A stretch of 64,000 nt of DNA from Plantago major (lineage: Eukaryota; Streptophyta; Magnoliopsida; Lamiales; Plantaginaceae). Under the pieces are notes generated by a model. It was given only the letters and a program-made list of their open reading frames with translations, was not told the DNA's origin and searched no databases. The stretch covers positions 14,946,765 through 15,010,764 of the forward strand of contig CM048840.1 in assembly GCA_026545765.1 (NCBI GenBank), written 5' to 3'. This document shows, one piece after another, positions 1-11,981 of this stretch (the first letter of the stretch is position 1; each line of letters starts with the position of its first letter). The position numbers and the translations under genes are program-made.

Positions 1-1239
1 AGAGTTTAAAGGTATTGAGAATGTTACTTATACCATAGAGGTGCACCCTTATTCTCGGGAACCACCTAGAAGGACTCAAAGTTACGCGCGCTTGCTCTAA
101 AGCAATCATAGTATGGGTAGGTGATCCACTATATAAGAAGTTTATCTTTGCGCGCACGAGTGACAACAGGGTGCACGGGAAAGAATATGCACGTGTTGGT
201 TTTTGGGCCAACATATCATGGGAAAAGCATATTAGGAGTAATGATGTTGGGCACGACCCACATGGGGATGGGTGTTATAAATGGTATTAGGACCGAACAA
301 ATCATTAGCGATAAAGGGTAGACACTTGGTTAGGCATTGCCTGACGGGGACATTCATAATTTAAGAGGGGGTGAATGTAATGTCTCAAATTAAAAAAAAA
401 TTAAATTGATAGATCGCTAGCATACCAGTATGGTGTAGTTTTCTTTTTGAGAATTCATACATAAGAAATCAATAAAAGCATGCTTTCGTTGGAACAATAT
501 TATAAATCTTGGATGAGGCATTCATATGTTCTCCTAGTGTGCAAAAAATGAAATGTGTGGACTTATGGGGTCAGAATATCACCCGAAGAGCAGTACATGG
601 GTAACCGCTCTAGCCAACAATAGGATGAAGCATTACAAGACCACCCATATATTAGTCTAATTTGCTATGACAATAAAGAAGAGCCAGTGACAGTATCTCA
701 CTTTCACGTCGAGATCCACCATCCTCACCTGTATTCACCCAATGTTACTTATATGTTGTATTTTCTAGATTCACTATCACGAATTGACAACTTACTGGTC
801 ATAATGGGCACCCATACCCTATCTAGAACCTTTTAGTTGAACATGGTCCGTACTAGATTCGAAAATGTAAAACCAGTCTTCGACCAAGATTTTAGGAATG
901 GGTCGAATCGAGAGTTCGAGATCCGTTGTTAGATTTTTTAATAGAATCATACTTCTTTCTTGGATGCACAAATTATTATGAAACACATTACAAAATCCTA
1001 AAAAAAACACAGTATTTTAATCGGGACGGGTTCTACTTTGTTCGTACCAACGTGCACAATCCCGTTTAAAATAATTATGTCCGGTTTAGGGTATCTGCTG
1101 GAAACTGTGTCATATCCATGTAACAAGACCAAGACACTACATCGATCGGGCCGTAATAGTTTATGTTAGTTTATATAATAATTTTTTGGTGCCCTCTCAA
1201 CCGCCCGAATTTTTTTTCACCAAAACATGTCAAGAATAA
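1..1239. other. Intergenic stretch, no gene recognised
   Basis: Short open frames exist on both strands, but none has recognisable protein content, a promoter or splice context. The first 350 bases are somewhat richer in G and C than what follows. No terminal repeats or known element ends were seen. Confidence 0.5.
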
Positions 1240-1241
1240 TA

Positions 1242-1462
1242 CTCCCTCCATCCCGGGTTCATCTTTCCGCGGGCCCGGACACAAATTTTAAGAGAAAATT
1301 GAATAAAGTAGGAGAGATGGTGATAAAGTAAGAAAGATAGTGGATAATGTATGACCAATAGTGAATAAAGTAGTAGATAGATTTTCCAATTTAAGGGATG
1401 AGAAGATGAAGTTGGGACAACCCAAAACGGAATGCGGGAAGATGAAACTGGGACGGAGGGAG
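1242..1462. mobile_element. Stowaway-type MITE (221 bp)
   Basis: The element starts CTCCCTCCATCCC and ends GGGACGGAGGGAG, an inverted repeat typical of plant Stowaway (Tc1/mariner) MITEs. TA flanks both ends (1240-1241 and 1463-1464), as expected for mariner target duplication. The interior is AT-rich and non-coding. A mariner transposase acting in trans would have mobilised it; that is family knowledge, not seen here. Confidence 0.88.
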
Positions 1463-1534
1463 TATTAGTGAAAAAGTTTGGGGACCACCCAAAAATATTT
1501 CTACCGAAACATGTAAAGAATCATAATAGTGAAA

Positions 1535-1745
1535 TCTATATAATACATTAATCAAAAAATATTTAGAGCCATTCTAGAGTGTTCAACTCAAACAATTATT
1601 TGGCAAAATAGAGAGCTCTTATTGATCCATTTGTTTCCTTGATGTCCAATTCTTGAATTCTAATTGGTCAAAACATTTTTATTTTTATGATGTGTTATGA
1701 GTTGGCAGATTATTTAATCTCAGTTTGTATTTTTAGAAGACTAAA
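1535..1745 (+). repeat. Diverged copy of the 6.6-kb tandem repeat unit
   Basis: The stretch from TCTATATAATACATTAA to the GATGTGTTATGAG segment matches, with many changes, the two units at 6609-6997. Shared blocks include GAGCCATT, ATTATTTGGCAAAATA and TCTAATTGGTC. This shows the unit is a dispersed repeat and not unique DNA duplicated only once. No coding content. Confidence 0.6.
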
Positions 1746-1867
1746 TGGTTTGGATTCATACTCTACTTTCTCAGACCATACCCACCAATAAATATTAATA
1801 ACGGTCTCGGGTACTAAACGAGTTCAAAACTCAAATGCACTGGAGGTTGCATAAAAAGCTACGGTAC

Positions 1868-1975
1868 CACTACAAGAATACTGGCAAATAAAGACGGATA
1901 TTAGCGACGGATAGAATAGCGACGAATTGCTAAGGATTAGCGAAGGATAGAGCGTTTCGCTATTCATCGAAACAT
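1868..1975 (+). mobile_element. CACTA-like transposon terminus (fragment)
   Basis: CACTACAAGAAT is followed by clustered short motifs of the form TTAGCGACGGAT, TAGCGACGAA and TTAGCGAAGGAT. CACTA (En/Spm) plant elements begin with CACTACAAGAAA and carry subterminal repeats that bind the transposase, and this matches. No matching opposite end was found nearby, so it is probably a remnant or solo end. Confidence 0.55.
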
Positions 1976-2020
1976 TGCAAGCCTTTGAATCAGGATTTTT
2001 ACAAATGACATTATTTTTCA

Positions 2021-2056
2021 CTATACCCGTCGAGTATCGACGGGTCATTTACTAAG
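2021..2056 (+). mobile_element. Helitron-like 3' terminus, hairpin type 1, imperfect
   Basis: A perfect hairpin at 2026-2044 (arms CCCGTCGA / TCGACGGG, loop GTA) is followed seven bases later by CTAA. Helitrons end in a short hairpin followed by CTRR. The next base is G rather than the expected T, so this end may be mutated. The same 25 bases recur at 14012-14036 with a better terminus. Confidence 0.5.
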
Positions 2057-2470
2057 GTATAATAAAACTCCATCAGCTATATATGGTTAGTTCTCCTATC
2101 ATAGTGGGATTCACATTCAAATAGTATATTTGTATAATATTCCTAATATCTATATTTAGCTACTGTTTGTTGGGACTTGGGATATGTATGGATTTGTTTG
2201 AATCAAAAGTTTGGACTGATTGGGGATGAAGAATGAAGATTTTGGCATAATAATAGGGTATCTTACCGGATTATTTCTTATTATTGTTGTAAACAGTAGA
2301 TAGAATTACTAAAAATAGCAAACATAATGATAGAATTTGTGATGAAAATTGATTATAGTTATCTGTAAAAGTCAATTGATAAAGCTTTAAAAATATGGAG
2401 GGAGTAACTACCATATATCTATTCCCTTTCATATAGTATAGAATAGATAATACTTCTATAATAACACTCA

Positions 2471-3520
2471 ACTAGTATTAACCTGTGACGATGCCACGGT
2501 ATATTTTACTTTTAATAATAAATTAAAAGGGGATGATAAATAAATTAACGAGAAAATAAGGTAGTCAACTTTATGTGAACATCGTTGGTCGCGGTGTCGA
2601 TCGGTAGTCCTTCTTCATCCAATATTATATCATTGAGTGTTTATGATAACTATATGAAATGTAAAAATAGGGTCCTACCGTACCCGACCTGTTAATTAGT
2701 AACAGGTAAATGTCTTTTGAAAAAAATTGTATCCCTCAAACCGAACCAAAATAAAATACTACAAAAGTATACAACATAATCAATAGGGTTGTTTCCAACA
2801 ACCCCGTGGTGGTATGTGGTCACTCCACCACACACACAAAAAAAAAATTATTATACAAATATAATTTCACATGTTACGATTATTTTTTCCAACCCACCGG
2901 TTCCTAACAACCCCGCGTTGGTATGCATCATCCCACCAAAGACACAAAAATTATTATTCTACAAACATAACTTACCATGTTGTTCAGAAGGTTCTCATAT
3001 GGTGATCAAGAAAGTAGAGAGAAGATCGAAGAGAGTTTCCCCACCTAGAGAGTATCAGATCCCCCATGCTCGTTATGGATCAAGAAAGTAGAGAGAAGAT
3101 CGAAGAGAGATCCCCGCCTAGAGAGTATATATGCAGACTCCCCAACCCCCCGCCCCCGGGAAAAATGTAATTTTTACTAACTTGATCATAAACTGTTGCG
3201 GTCGGGTCTTGTAACAAAGGTATGGAACGGTTTCGAGTATATGCCAGACCGGACCTGAACATCATTATTTCGGACGGGGTTGAATTCGGGTTGGACAGAA
3301 CCAGTCCTTCCAGCCATAAATAGTAGAGAAGAGAACCCTTATACCTCATCCTACCGATCGAATCTTATACATAAAGAAAAGGAAATTGAAGGTCTTCACA
3401 TGCAAAATATTGTTGATAGACATGTAGAGATCAACACACCACCAATTAACTCACGTGTATCTATTCTATCTTCTGGAACTGAAAAGAGCACGTCTAGGAG
3501 AAAATAATTTAAAAATCAGA
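2471..3520 (-). mobile_element. Helitron-like non-autonomous element, 3' end at left
   Basis: On the minus strand the terminus reads as an imperfect hairpin (2482-2499) followed by TTAATA and CTAG, then T. This is the structure of a Helitron 3' end inserted between A and T. The adjoining sequence (GTTTACTTTTAATAATAAA-like, the ACCCGTCGG relatives and the 'acaaccccgtggtggtatgtggtcac' block) matches the plus-strand copy that ends at 62241. The right part carries two copies of a purine-rich unit (GAAAGTAGAGAGAAGATCGA). The 5' TC end was not located, so the right limit is approximate. Confidence 0.5.
3005..3130 (+). repeat. Two tandem units of a ~73-bp purine-rich repeat
   Basis: Two units contain GATCAAGAAAGTAGAGAGA followed by AGATCGAAGAGAG and a CACCTAGAGAGTAT-like tail, 73 bases apart. 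The same unit recurs at 15073-15280 and 15760-15860 (same strand) and inverted at 61370-61590. It travels with the Helitron-like family. Confidence 0.65.
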
Positions 3521-4212
3521 TAGTGAAAATAAAAGCATAAAACGGGAATAAAAGTTAAACCTTAGAGATCTTTACAAACATTTAAATTATAATCAAAGCT
3601 CGTATACATTATCAACTTACTCATCTGTATTTTATTTACTATTAAGTCGCAAGGTACTTTAGCCACATTTCGTCAATGATACACTAACTCAGCTAATTTA
3701 CGTGATGGTAGAGAACGAACATGTGCTCAAGGTTATTCTTCCTTATCCAAGTCGTGTAGTGTTGACTCTGCATTTTTCCGCATCAACCTACCTATTAAGA
3801 ATCACAAATAAATGGTATTCCTTTTGTATCCAAGTCAAATATGTCCCGAATAATATTTTACAACTGCTCCAACCCCATATGATGGAGTCTATTCTCAAAA
3901 AATAGAAACATCAAATTTATCTTGATCCATATCAAATAAAAAAAAAAAAACTCAAGAAGAATATGCATAGAGTTGCATTTAAGTACACAATTATAGTAGA
4001 TATTGTTGTTAGCCGATTTTATGAAAACATGCGAGTCATAAAGTCGAAAAGTTTTAGATGAATTCGTCTTGAAACGACAAATTTAAATATATGTTTAAAA
4101 TTTTTTCGGAGTTTTGTATCTAAATTTATATGAGATTTAATAAAAACTATATAATGCAGCCAATATTCAAAAAATAAATAGTGAAAGGTTTGCTGGCTGA
4201 AAATGCAACTAA

Positions 4213-4242
4213 TTTCATAAAATTTATGTGGCGATGCCGCGA
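4213..4242 (-). mobile_element. Degenerate Helitron-like terminus
   Basis: The minus strand has GCGGCATCGCCACA preceded by an AATAATAAATTAAACG-like stretch related to the element ends at 2499 and 62215. The hairpin stem is partly lost and no CTAG follows. It marks the left edge of another eroded copy leading into the RNase H-like fragment at 4320. Confidence 0.35.
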
Positions 4243-4319
4243 TATAGTTTACGTTTAATAATAAATAGAAATGGGAAGATAAAATAAATTAATCGAAACA
4301 ACCCCGGGGTGGATAATAC

Positions 4320-4520
4320 AAATCTACCAAACCAACATCAGCATAAGAACACCCAACTGATAATCTATGTGCTAAAACCTTAGCATCACGTTTAACCTGT
4401 CAAAACCTCATGGAATAAAATTCGATCTCCATCAAATACCTGAATTTCTTAGAAAACTGAAACAAAGGTGCAAAGCTAAAATTTGTCGATTTAAGAGCAA
4501 TCACGTTCATTTTAGGAAAG
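4320..4520 (-). pseudogene. Decayed RNase H-like (RVT_3) fragment, C-terminal part
   Basis: The stretch is nearly colinear with 5880-6060 and 16290-16440, which translate with breaks into the end of an RVT_3 RNase H-like domain. This domain occurs at the end of LINE polyproteins and in plant 'reverse transcriptase-like' proteins. Stops and indels disrupt all frames. It lies directly after a Helitron-like terminus, which could mean capture by that element. Confidence 0.4.
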
Positions 4521-5433
4521 ATTTAAAAAATCAAGAAGCAATCTTTCCTAATATAAACACGATTGCTTTCAATGTAGCAAATTTTGCTCTCGATTTAACA
4601 TCACCCCTTTCAATTACTATATGTTGCCACTCAAAATATTGAACAAATGTATTTTTAAAATTCTATTATTTCATTTTATCTTATATAATAAATTTATATT
4701 TTAATTTAGTGAATAAAATTATTTATTTAATTAATAATAATAATCTAGATTGGTTTATGATTCGTCTTGTCATGGTGAATTCAAATATACAGTAATATCG
4801 TTGTGATTAACAAAAAATATTCTAATAAAGAGTTTATTCCTAAATAGAGTTTTTTTGAAGCGTTTATACATAAATTGGGACAGTAAGTTTTTATAATTAT
4901 AGATAGTTTATTCCTTTATAGAGTATTCTTTTAGGGGGTTTTACTGTATGTTCAAAATATTTTTTGGAATTTTGTAGATAAATTTATATGAGATTTAGTA
5001 ACAACTATATATGCAGCGAACATACAAAAATAAACATTGAAAGATATACTCGTTGAAAATGCAATTGATTCCACAAAATTCCACGCAGGATTGAATTTAA
5101 TAAATGCTCTATTTCTAAAATTTCATTATTTCATTTTATCTTATTTAATAAATTTTATTTTTTAATGAATTAAAAATTATTTAATTAATAATAGTATTCA
5201 AGATTGGTGTCTACATGAATTAGTCTTGTCTGGCAATTCAAATATATGTTCAAAATATTTTTCGAAATTCTGTAAATAAAGTTATATGAGATTTAATAAA
5301 AGCTATATATATAGTCAACATACCAAAAATAACAGTTAAATATATACTGACTAAAATACAACTAATTACAGAAAATTTCACGTAGGACTGAATGGATCTA
5401 GTGAGCTCTAGCCCCTTTTGCTTTACATAATAT

Positions 5434-5473
5434 ATGGATGGATGGATGGATGGAATGGATGGATGGATGGATA
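5434..5473 (+). repeat. (ATGG)n microsatellite inside family B
   Basis: About ten ATGG/GGAT units follow GCTTTACATAATAT. The same junction of family B followed by ATGG repeats occurs at 34317 and, shorter, at 39517, so the microsatellite belongs to the repeat family. Confidence 0.9.
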
Positions 5474-5859
5474 GATACACTAAATACGATCTTAACTAGA
5501 TATGGACTTTTCCAAACCACAATTAATCCAATTTTCCCTGTCAAAGACAATCATTGAAGTCTTCACATGCGAGTGATAAAGTCGAAAAGATTTAGATGAA
5601 TTCGTCTTGACACGGTGAATTTAAATATATGCTTAAAATATTTTTGGATTTTCTATATAAATTTATATGAGATTTAATAAAATATATATACGATATACAA
5701 AAAATAAACAGTGAAAGATATACTGGCTGAAAATGAAACTAACTCCACAAAATTCTTTGCCATTTACGTTTAATAATAAATAGAAATGGAAGGACAAAAT
5801 AAATTAATCGAGGCAACCCCTAGGGTGGTATGTGCTCCTCCACATAACGATCTTGGTGT

Positions 5860-6240
5860 GGATAATACAAATCTACCAAACCAACATCATCATAAGAAAA
5901 TCCAACTGATAATTAATTTATGTGCTAAAACGTTAGCCTCTCGTTTAACCAACTGGCAAAACTTAATTCTCCATCAAATACCTGAATTTCTTTGAAAAGT
6001 GAAACAAAAGGGCAAAGCTAAATTTGTCGGTTTAAGATATTTAATCACAAAGAACAATCAGTTTCAATTACTACATGTTGCCACTCAAAATTTTGAACAA
6101 ATTTAGTTTTAAATTTGGCTGGCCAACCTTCCGCATTTTCTACAACCTAGACATAAAATTTTGTCACCAAGCAATAACATTGCCCTCATGATCCCTAGCA
6201 ACAACACTAATACGTTCCCCTATTCGTCTATGTTCAACTG
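5860..6240 (-). pseudogene. Decayed RNase H-like (RVT_3) domain
   Basis: On the minus strand the frames contain, in order, VVARDHEGNVIAW-like residues (near 6180-6220), an IETDC-like block (near 6060) and KREANVLAHKL (near 5900-5940). These are the typical landmarks of an RVT_3 domain: an N-terminal strand with D-E-G, the central E/D-C segment and the closing REAN..AH.L motif. Several stops and frame changes mean it cannot be expressed. A plus-strand relative lies at 59230-59490. Confidence 0.6.
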
Positions 6241-6608
6241 TATCAAAATTTACGTAGGATGACTGGAATTTGAATGAATCTGGTGGGATTTAGCCCATCA
6301 GCTTTATATTATCTTATTTAATAAATTTATATTTTTATTTTAGTGAATAAAATGATTTATTTAATTAATAATAATAATCTAGATTGGTCTCTATAGATTC
6401 GTCTTGTCACGGTGAATTCAAATATATGTTCAAAGTATTTTTCGAAGTTTTCTAGATAAAAATTTATATGACATTCAATAAAAATTATATACGCAACCAA
6501 CATACCAAAAATAAATTATATTCAAGACTGGTGTTTATGGATTCGTCTTGTCACGACGAATTCAAATATATGTTCAAAATATTTTTCAGATTTTTATAGA
6601 TAAAGTTA

Positions 6609-6997
6609 TCTATATAATACATTAAGCAAAAAAGGTTTGGAGCCATTTAAAGCTATCCACATCATTTAATTATTTGGCAAAATAAAGGGTTCTGATTGGT
6701 CCGTTTCATTGATTAGTTGGCCAGTCCTTTTATTCTAATTGGTCCAGAGATTTAACTCTAATGATGTGTTATTAGCTTGAGAAACAAAAACAATTTTGCA
6801 TCTATATAATATAATACATTAAGCAAAAAAGGTTTGGAGCCATTTAAAGCTATCCACATCATTTAATTATTTTGCAAAATAAAGGGTTCTGATTGGTCCG
6901 TTTCACTGATTAGTTGGCCAGTCCTTTTTTTCTAATTGGTCCAGAGATTTAACTCTAATGATGTGTTATTAGCTTGAGAAACAAAAAAAATTTTGCA
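6609..6997 (+). repeat. Direct tandem duplication, unit ~192-197 bp
   Basis: Unit 1 spans 6609-6800 and unit 2 spans 6801-6997. Both read TCTATATAATA, AGCAAAAAAGGTTTGGAGCC, TGATTGGTCCGTTTCA and TTAGCTTGAGAAACAAAAA. They differ mainly by a five-base ATAAT insertion in unit 2 and a few substitutions, so the duplication is fairly young. A diverged relative lies at 1535. Confidence 0.9.
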
Positions 6998-7365
6998 TTT
7001 ATATTGTGTCATATCAATTATTTCTGCTAAGTTGTGAGTTTCTTCTTTTGCAATTCTTCTATCAGCCATGTAAAAGCTATCTATTGTAAATTGTGTCCAC
7101 TGATTCATGGAAATGATTCTGCGGGGAGCTTTCCATGGGTGGCAATTAGATGTTATTTTAACTATGAAGTGAGACTATTTTATAAACCACATTTCAATGC
7201 ATAAAAATTAAAATATGATTTATTATGAAGTTGGTGCCTATATAAGTTTTATTGATATAGGTAAGTTTAAAATGTGTTGATCAAAATTACTCAATAAAAT
7301 TACAATAAACTTAAAGTGAAATTAGTATAAAAACATTATCATACCCTTGACAACGACTTGATGCA

Positions 7366-7612
7366 TTTTAGAATTTTAGTTTGTTATACTATAGTCCTGA
7401 TATATTTTTAATTCATAAAACTAACCACAAATAATTACAAATATATTCAATTTCAAAAACTTTGATGTAACTGATCGACAAACATTATTATTTTAGAATT
7501 TTAGTTTGTTATACTATAGTCCTGATATATTTTTAATTTCATAAAACTAACCACAAATAATTACAAATATATTCAATTTTAAAACTTTATGTAATGGCGA
7601 CAAACATTATTA
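7366..7612 (+). repeat. Direct tandem duplication, unit ~125 bp
   Basis: TTTTAGAATTTTAGTTTGTT begins both units (7366 and 7491), and both continue through TCCTGATATATTTTTAAT and CCACAAATAATTACAAATAT. The second unit has short indels near its end. Non-coding and AT-rich. Confidence 0.9.
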
Positions 7613-9860
7613 TTATAGTCAGAAACTAAGAATGAAGTTTTGTAAAAAAATTCGTTAATGTTTTCTTTAAAATATTGATGTTCAATGTAAAATAGTTGAT
7701 AATGTAAAATAATATTTAATTAGAAGACATAAAATAATCACTCATAAAATATTATTTATAATATTTAACACTTTAATATTTAAGAATATAGGTCCATCCC
7801 TCAATTCCTTTACTAATACAGGTCCATCGAAAATTTGTGATTCATATTTTATCTAAATTCTTAAGACAAGTTCCCGACTTAAAATGAATTAAAATTAAAA
7901 GGAAAAGGGTCAAGTTGTTAAAATAAACTTTATTAAATTTTCACTTTTATTTTTTCAATTTTTTATTTTTTTAATTATGTTATTTAGTAGGGAGTAAGTG
8001 GAAATAAAAGAAGCGGGAAAACAAAGAAAACTATGAAGGGGAAGAAAGGGGATGAAAAGGTTGAAGGGAAGAAGGATGAGGATGAAATTGTCACAATATA
8101 TGAAAAAGAATGAAAAATTAAATGAAAGGTTGACGTCTGTTGATAATTATAGACCTTCCTACCATCTAAAAATTATTGTTCGATATATATACGTGTGCTA
8201 TTTTGCAAGAATATTATCCAGCCATCCCGAAGAAACTTCGAACAATAGAATTGTCGTATAATTTTAGGCTAAAAGTTAAAGTAATGAAAGATTAAAAATA
8301 ATTAAGGTGGGAAAATGTATTTATTAATTAGTGACACGCAAAATGTATAATTTGTGTGTAAAATTAAGATTGATTATTATTCGTTGAGTGTGTGCTGGTA
8401 ATTTCTTTCTTTTTTTTTTTTTTGTAATGTACGAAGTTATGTGAAAAGGCTAAAAACTTGAAAAGTATGAAGTTCCGCGTGATGTAGGGAGTAATTTGTA
8501 ATTTTTCATATTTTATGATATTTTTCATTTAATGTAAATTTAGGATGCATCACTAAAAGAGAAGAAATAAAATTACACCAACGGTGTGAGGGTTATTTTG
8601 GATAAATCGAATGTAACTCATGAAGTCTATTATATAGATTAGGATGGTGAAATATTTAAATAAATGATAATCTATGACAAAGTGGTATAAATGTATACTT
8701 TTGGTGGGAATGTATGAAAAATTGGTGAAAAGATGTAACAGTATGGTTTTTTAATTATTTGGTTGTGGTACTTTCCTACATCAGGGTTTTCTAATTTTAG
8801 TGGCAAAATATTTAATTTGTGTTTAAAACTAAAATGGTTTATTATTTTTGTTGGGTGTGGGGTAGCTTCGTTTTTTAATTAATTTATGAAGTTCTGTGGA
8901 CGATTAAAAATGTATGCAAGGGATGGAGGTAGTAATGTATGAAGTTCTATGATACGATTAAAAATGACAAATGTATGAAATTATACAGAACGCATGGAGT
9001 ACGATATTAGTCGTGTTCGAGAATCGTAAATGAATAGAGAGGCTCATACCCTTGCCAATCAACAACTCCAATTCCTGGTCCAAATAGGTCCTTATAGGTG
9101 GGTCTAAATATTGGTCCACCTAAGGATCCTTAAAAAGTTACAAGTCTAAATTGATCATGATTGGGTGAAACTTCCATGTTTTTAAATTCGTATATTTCTA
9201 TCTAAACTTGGTGACATGTGTTGTATATCATTCATTTTTTCAGTTATATACACCATCGAGTTTCAAAAGCGAGGCCTCTTACATGCCTACATCAATTATT
9301 TATTGATTTTCTATTTTTTCTTATCTATACTACCTAGACTAAAGAGGGAATACTAATAAGAGTTCTATAAAGGAGTTACTTTGTACTAAAGAATAAATGG
9401 CGAAGTCTTTCTTAAAGTCGAGGATGATGATATAATTAAGCATACATTAATGACTATATATGTGATGAGCGGCCGACAAAGACACCAAACTGTGTTATCT
9501 GAGGTTGTTGCAAAGAATGGTGCATGGTCTAGCGGTCCGACAAAAAGCTACTCCGTGCATGGAAAATAATGTATTCACAATGTTTTCCTAAAAATTTCAT
9601 CATGCATTTATTTTTCAAGAAATAAATTTGAAAAGATTCAACGGGATTCTTTCTTGTGGTTTGGAATAATGATTGAGTTAAAGAGGACTATTTGATGATA
9701 ATTTGGGTAAATATGAAGAAAGAAAAAATGTGGTTAGAAAGAAGAAAAAGAAGTTCTCTAGGTGGAGACACTGCCAGTTTAGGTGAGTGGGATGGTATTG
9801 TTCGATCAATTCATACTTGACTAATCAACGTACAATTATTGGAATTCACATTGTTGAGCT
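7613..9860. other. Intergenic, AT-rich, with MITE debris
   Basis: No gene was recognised. Sequences of the form GTATGAAGTTC...GGAGGTAGTA and CATGGAGTAC at 8430-8490 and 8880-9003 resemble pieces of the MITE-like repeat at 61100-61350. A poly-T run lies at 8410-8424. The rest is featureless to my eye. Confidence 0.4.
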
Positions 9861-9869
9861 CATGTCGGC

Positions 9870-10560
9870 CTATATCTTACTAAAGCGGTATTAGTTATTT
9901 TACTTTAAAATCGGTTAGTTCTATCGACCCGCATGAAACCGTTCATAATAATGATGTTCACGTCCGAGTTAGGCATACAATCGAACCCGTTCCATACATC
10001 TGTAACAAGACTCAAACCACAAAATTTTATAGTTAAGTAAGTAAAAAGTACATTTATCCCTGGAGGTGCAAAAAAACAATTGTAACATGCATGTAAAATT
10101 ATGTTTGTAATTTAAAATGGTGGGGGAGGGTCGGGGTTGTTGAAACCCACCCATTTAATTTCGTTATACACTTTTGTATTTTTATTTTGGTTCGGATTCG
10201 AGGATTAAAAAAAATATATGTACATGTTACTGACTAACATGTCAAGTATGGGTAGAGTACCATATATAAAATATACTATGTTATCAACCCGTCGGTTCTT
10301 GCGTGGGCGCGGGTTGGGTTGGATCCTAAGTTCCTTACCCATTAAAGGCATATCCGCCATTTGTAATTCGTATTTTACATTTTCTACTACCGTGAAAAAA
10401 AAGACTCGTGATATGATCTTGAATGAAGAAGGATTATCCTTTGCATAGCGAACACTAACGTTGTTTACAAGGAAGTTAATTAGACAATCTTATTTTCACG
10501 ATTAATTTATTTTGTCATCCCTTTTATATTTATTATTAGAAGTAAAGTATCTGATGGCAT
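9870..10560 (+). mobile_element. Helitron-like element copy, eroded 3' end
   Basis: Blocks TATATCTTACTAAAGCGGTA, AATAATGATGTTCACGTCCG, ATCAACCCGTCGG and CATTAAAGGCATATCCGCCA are colinear with the plus-strand copy that ends at 62241. The terminal hairpin is replaced by AGTATCTGATGGCATTGTTG, so the 3' end is degenerate. Its distal part is inside the tandem duplication that begins at 10296. Confidence 0.5.
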
Positions 10561-11933
10561 TGTTGAATTGTATAGATCTATAGAATTGAACAAGGATCCT
10601 GAGTAAGCTCATCTCTGATGCATCAAAGCTTATATTGATTTACATAACTCGAACAAGAATGATTGGCCGAATTGTACCAAATATGACAAACATTGTCCTT
10701 CACTTTGTATTGTACCAGACTTTTATCATCGTGGCATGCCTCATAATTAGAAAAAAAAATGAAAAACAAAAATAAATTAAGAGACTATAGAAAAGGTAAA
10801 CAACAAACAAATGGGTATAAACAAATTTGAAGATTTATAGAAAACCTTAACATTCTAATCCCCTGTAAGTGACCAAGGAACCAAAATTGACAAGTAATTC
10901 CAGCATCGGCATCGATCTGACGATGAGTTTCATCATCTAACAGTGGAAAGTTTTGAATTACATTCCACCTCCAACACACAATAAGTTTTTTTTTTTTTTA
11001 TAGTTGGGGCATTTCTTAATCTTTCAGACAAATCACTCTGTCTTGGACCAAAGGGTTAGGTTTAGTTTGACTTTTTTTTTTAAGAGCATATGTAATTCAA
11101 ATTACTAATCACATGTTCAGCATGTTCAGATGGGATTGAAAAAGAAAAGATTAATGAGTTTTCATGTTTAGTAGTATATTGGAAAAACAATTATTAACGG
11201 TTATTCAAGAGAACCTTCTTCTTTTTTTTTCAAGAGAACATTTTAGTTTCATTAATTAACATATTATGCTGAAATTTCTTTTTGGTGGGTGAGTGTGCAC
11301 CCTGCCCCAAAAATTAAATTATTATTTCACTACATCATTTTTTTACACTATCCCTGTGATTTTTTTTGAAGAATTAGATGGGTGGCCTAAAAGATATTAT
11401 TATATCACAAATCAACATACGTTTTCAAATGTTTCGGTGACATGTTTTTCGAGGAGATGGGGTAGGGGTAGGTCTTCCGATTCCCAAGAAATATCAATAG
11501 TTCCCTAACTTAACTTTTCACGTGTTTTGATAAAAGTTACTTCTTTTTGGAGTCGGGACACACTCCTATCCACACGGCCTCACCCACCGCTACGAATATT
11601 CATTATTTCACTAAAATAATCATAATCTTTTTGAGTTAGGTCGGGTTTGGATCCCGTTTCACTAGTATGGAATGGGTGGGGCATATACCCACACAGGCGC
11701 CATTACTTTGAGCGGGTATTGTCTTGGGTTCATAGCGAGTTGGTTATAACATGAGACGTTCAAAAGAATTTTATCGAGTCACATGTATGTGTTGTTTTCG
11801 TATGAGCTTTTGTTGATAATAATGGCTGATACAATTTTCACGGAACTGTAAAATGTGAATATGTTTGTAAACTTTTTGGCATACGACTTTAAAATACCAT
11901 TAACAAATAAACAGTAACTCAACTTTAATTGAG
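10296..11933 (+). repeat. 1.64-kb tandem duplication, copy 1
   Basis: Starts TCTTGCGTGGGCGCGGGTTG and ends ACTCAACTTTAATTGAG. Copy 2 starts 1686 bases further on, and the two are nearly identical with scattered small differences. An unrecognised minus-strand frame at 10785-10979 (containing DDETHRQIDADAG) is repeated unchanged in copy 2. It has no clear splice sites or start, so I do not call it a gene. Confidence 0.9.
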
Positions 11934-11981
11934 TAACAAATAAACAGTAACTCAACTTTTTGGCTGATACAATTTTCACGG
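11934..11981 (+). repeat. Junction of the tandem duplication with local re-duplication
   Basis: The junction repeats TAACAAATAAACAGTAACTC and then TTTTTGGCTGATACAATTTT, both of which also occur just upstream near 11820-11930. Short repeats at the joint point to slippage or template-switch repair rather than clean unequal crossing-over. Confidence 0.7.

Larger units (their letters stand above)
4020..6600 (+). repeat. Cluster of AT-rich dispersed repeat family B
   Basis: At least six copies or part-copies share the order GATTCGTCTTGTCACGGTG, AATTCAAATATATGTTCAAA, a TTTATATGAGATTTAATAAA block, AACATACCAAAAATAA and an ATTCCACAAAATTCCACG block. They begin near 4060, 4770, 5220, 5600, 6400 and 6545. 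Copies are 100-450 bp and none codes for protein. The family recurs at 14049, 17760-17910, 33801-34360 and 39425-39530, and inverted at 58085-58985. I cannot assign a superfamily. Confidence 0.65.

Noticed and set aside
5250..5480. Minus-strand frame starting with Ser-Ile-His-Pro repeats (also 34218-34466)
   Set aside because: It is translated (ATGG)n microsatellite in family B, not a gene.
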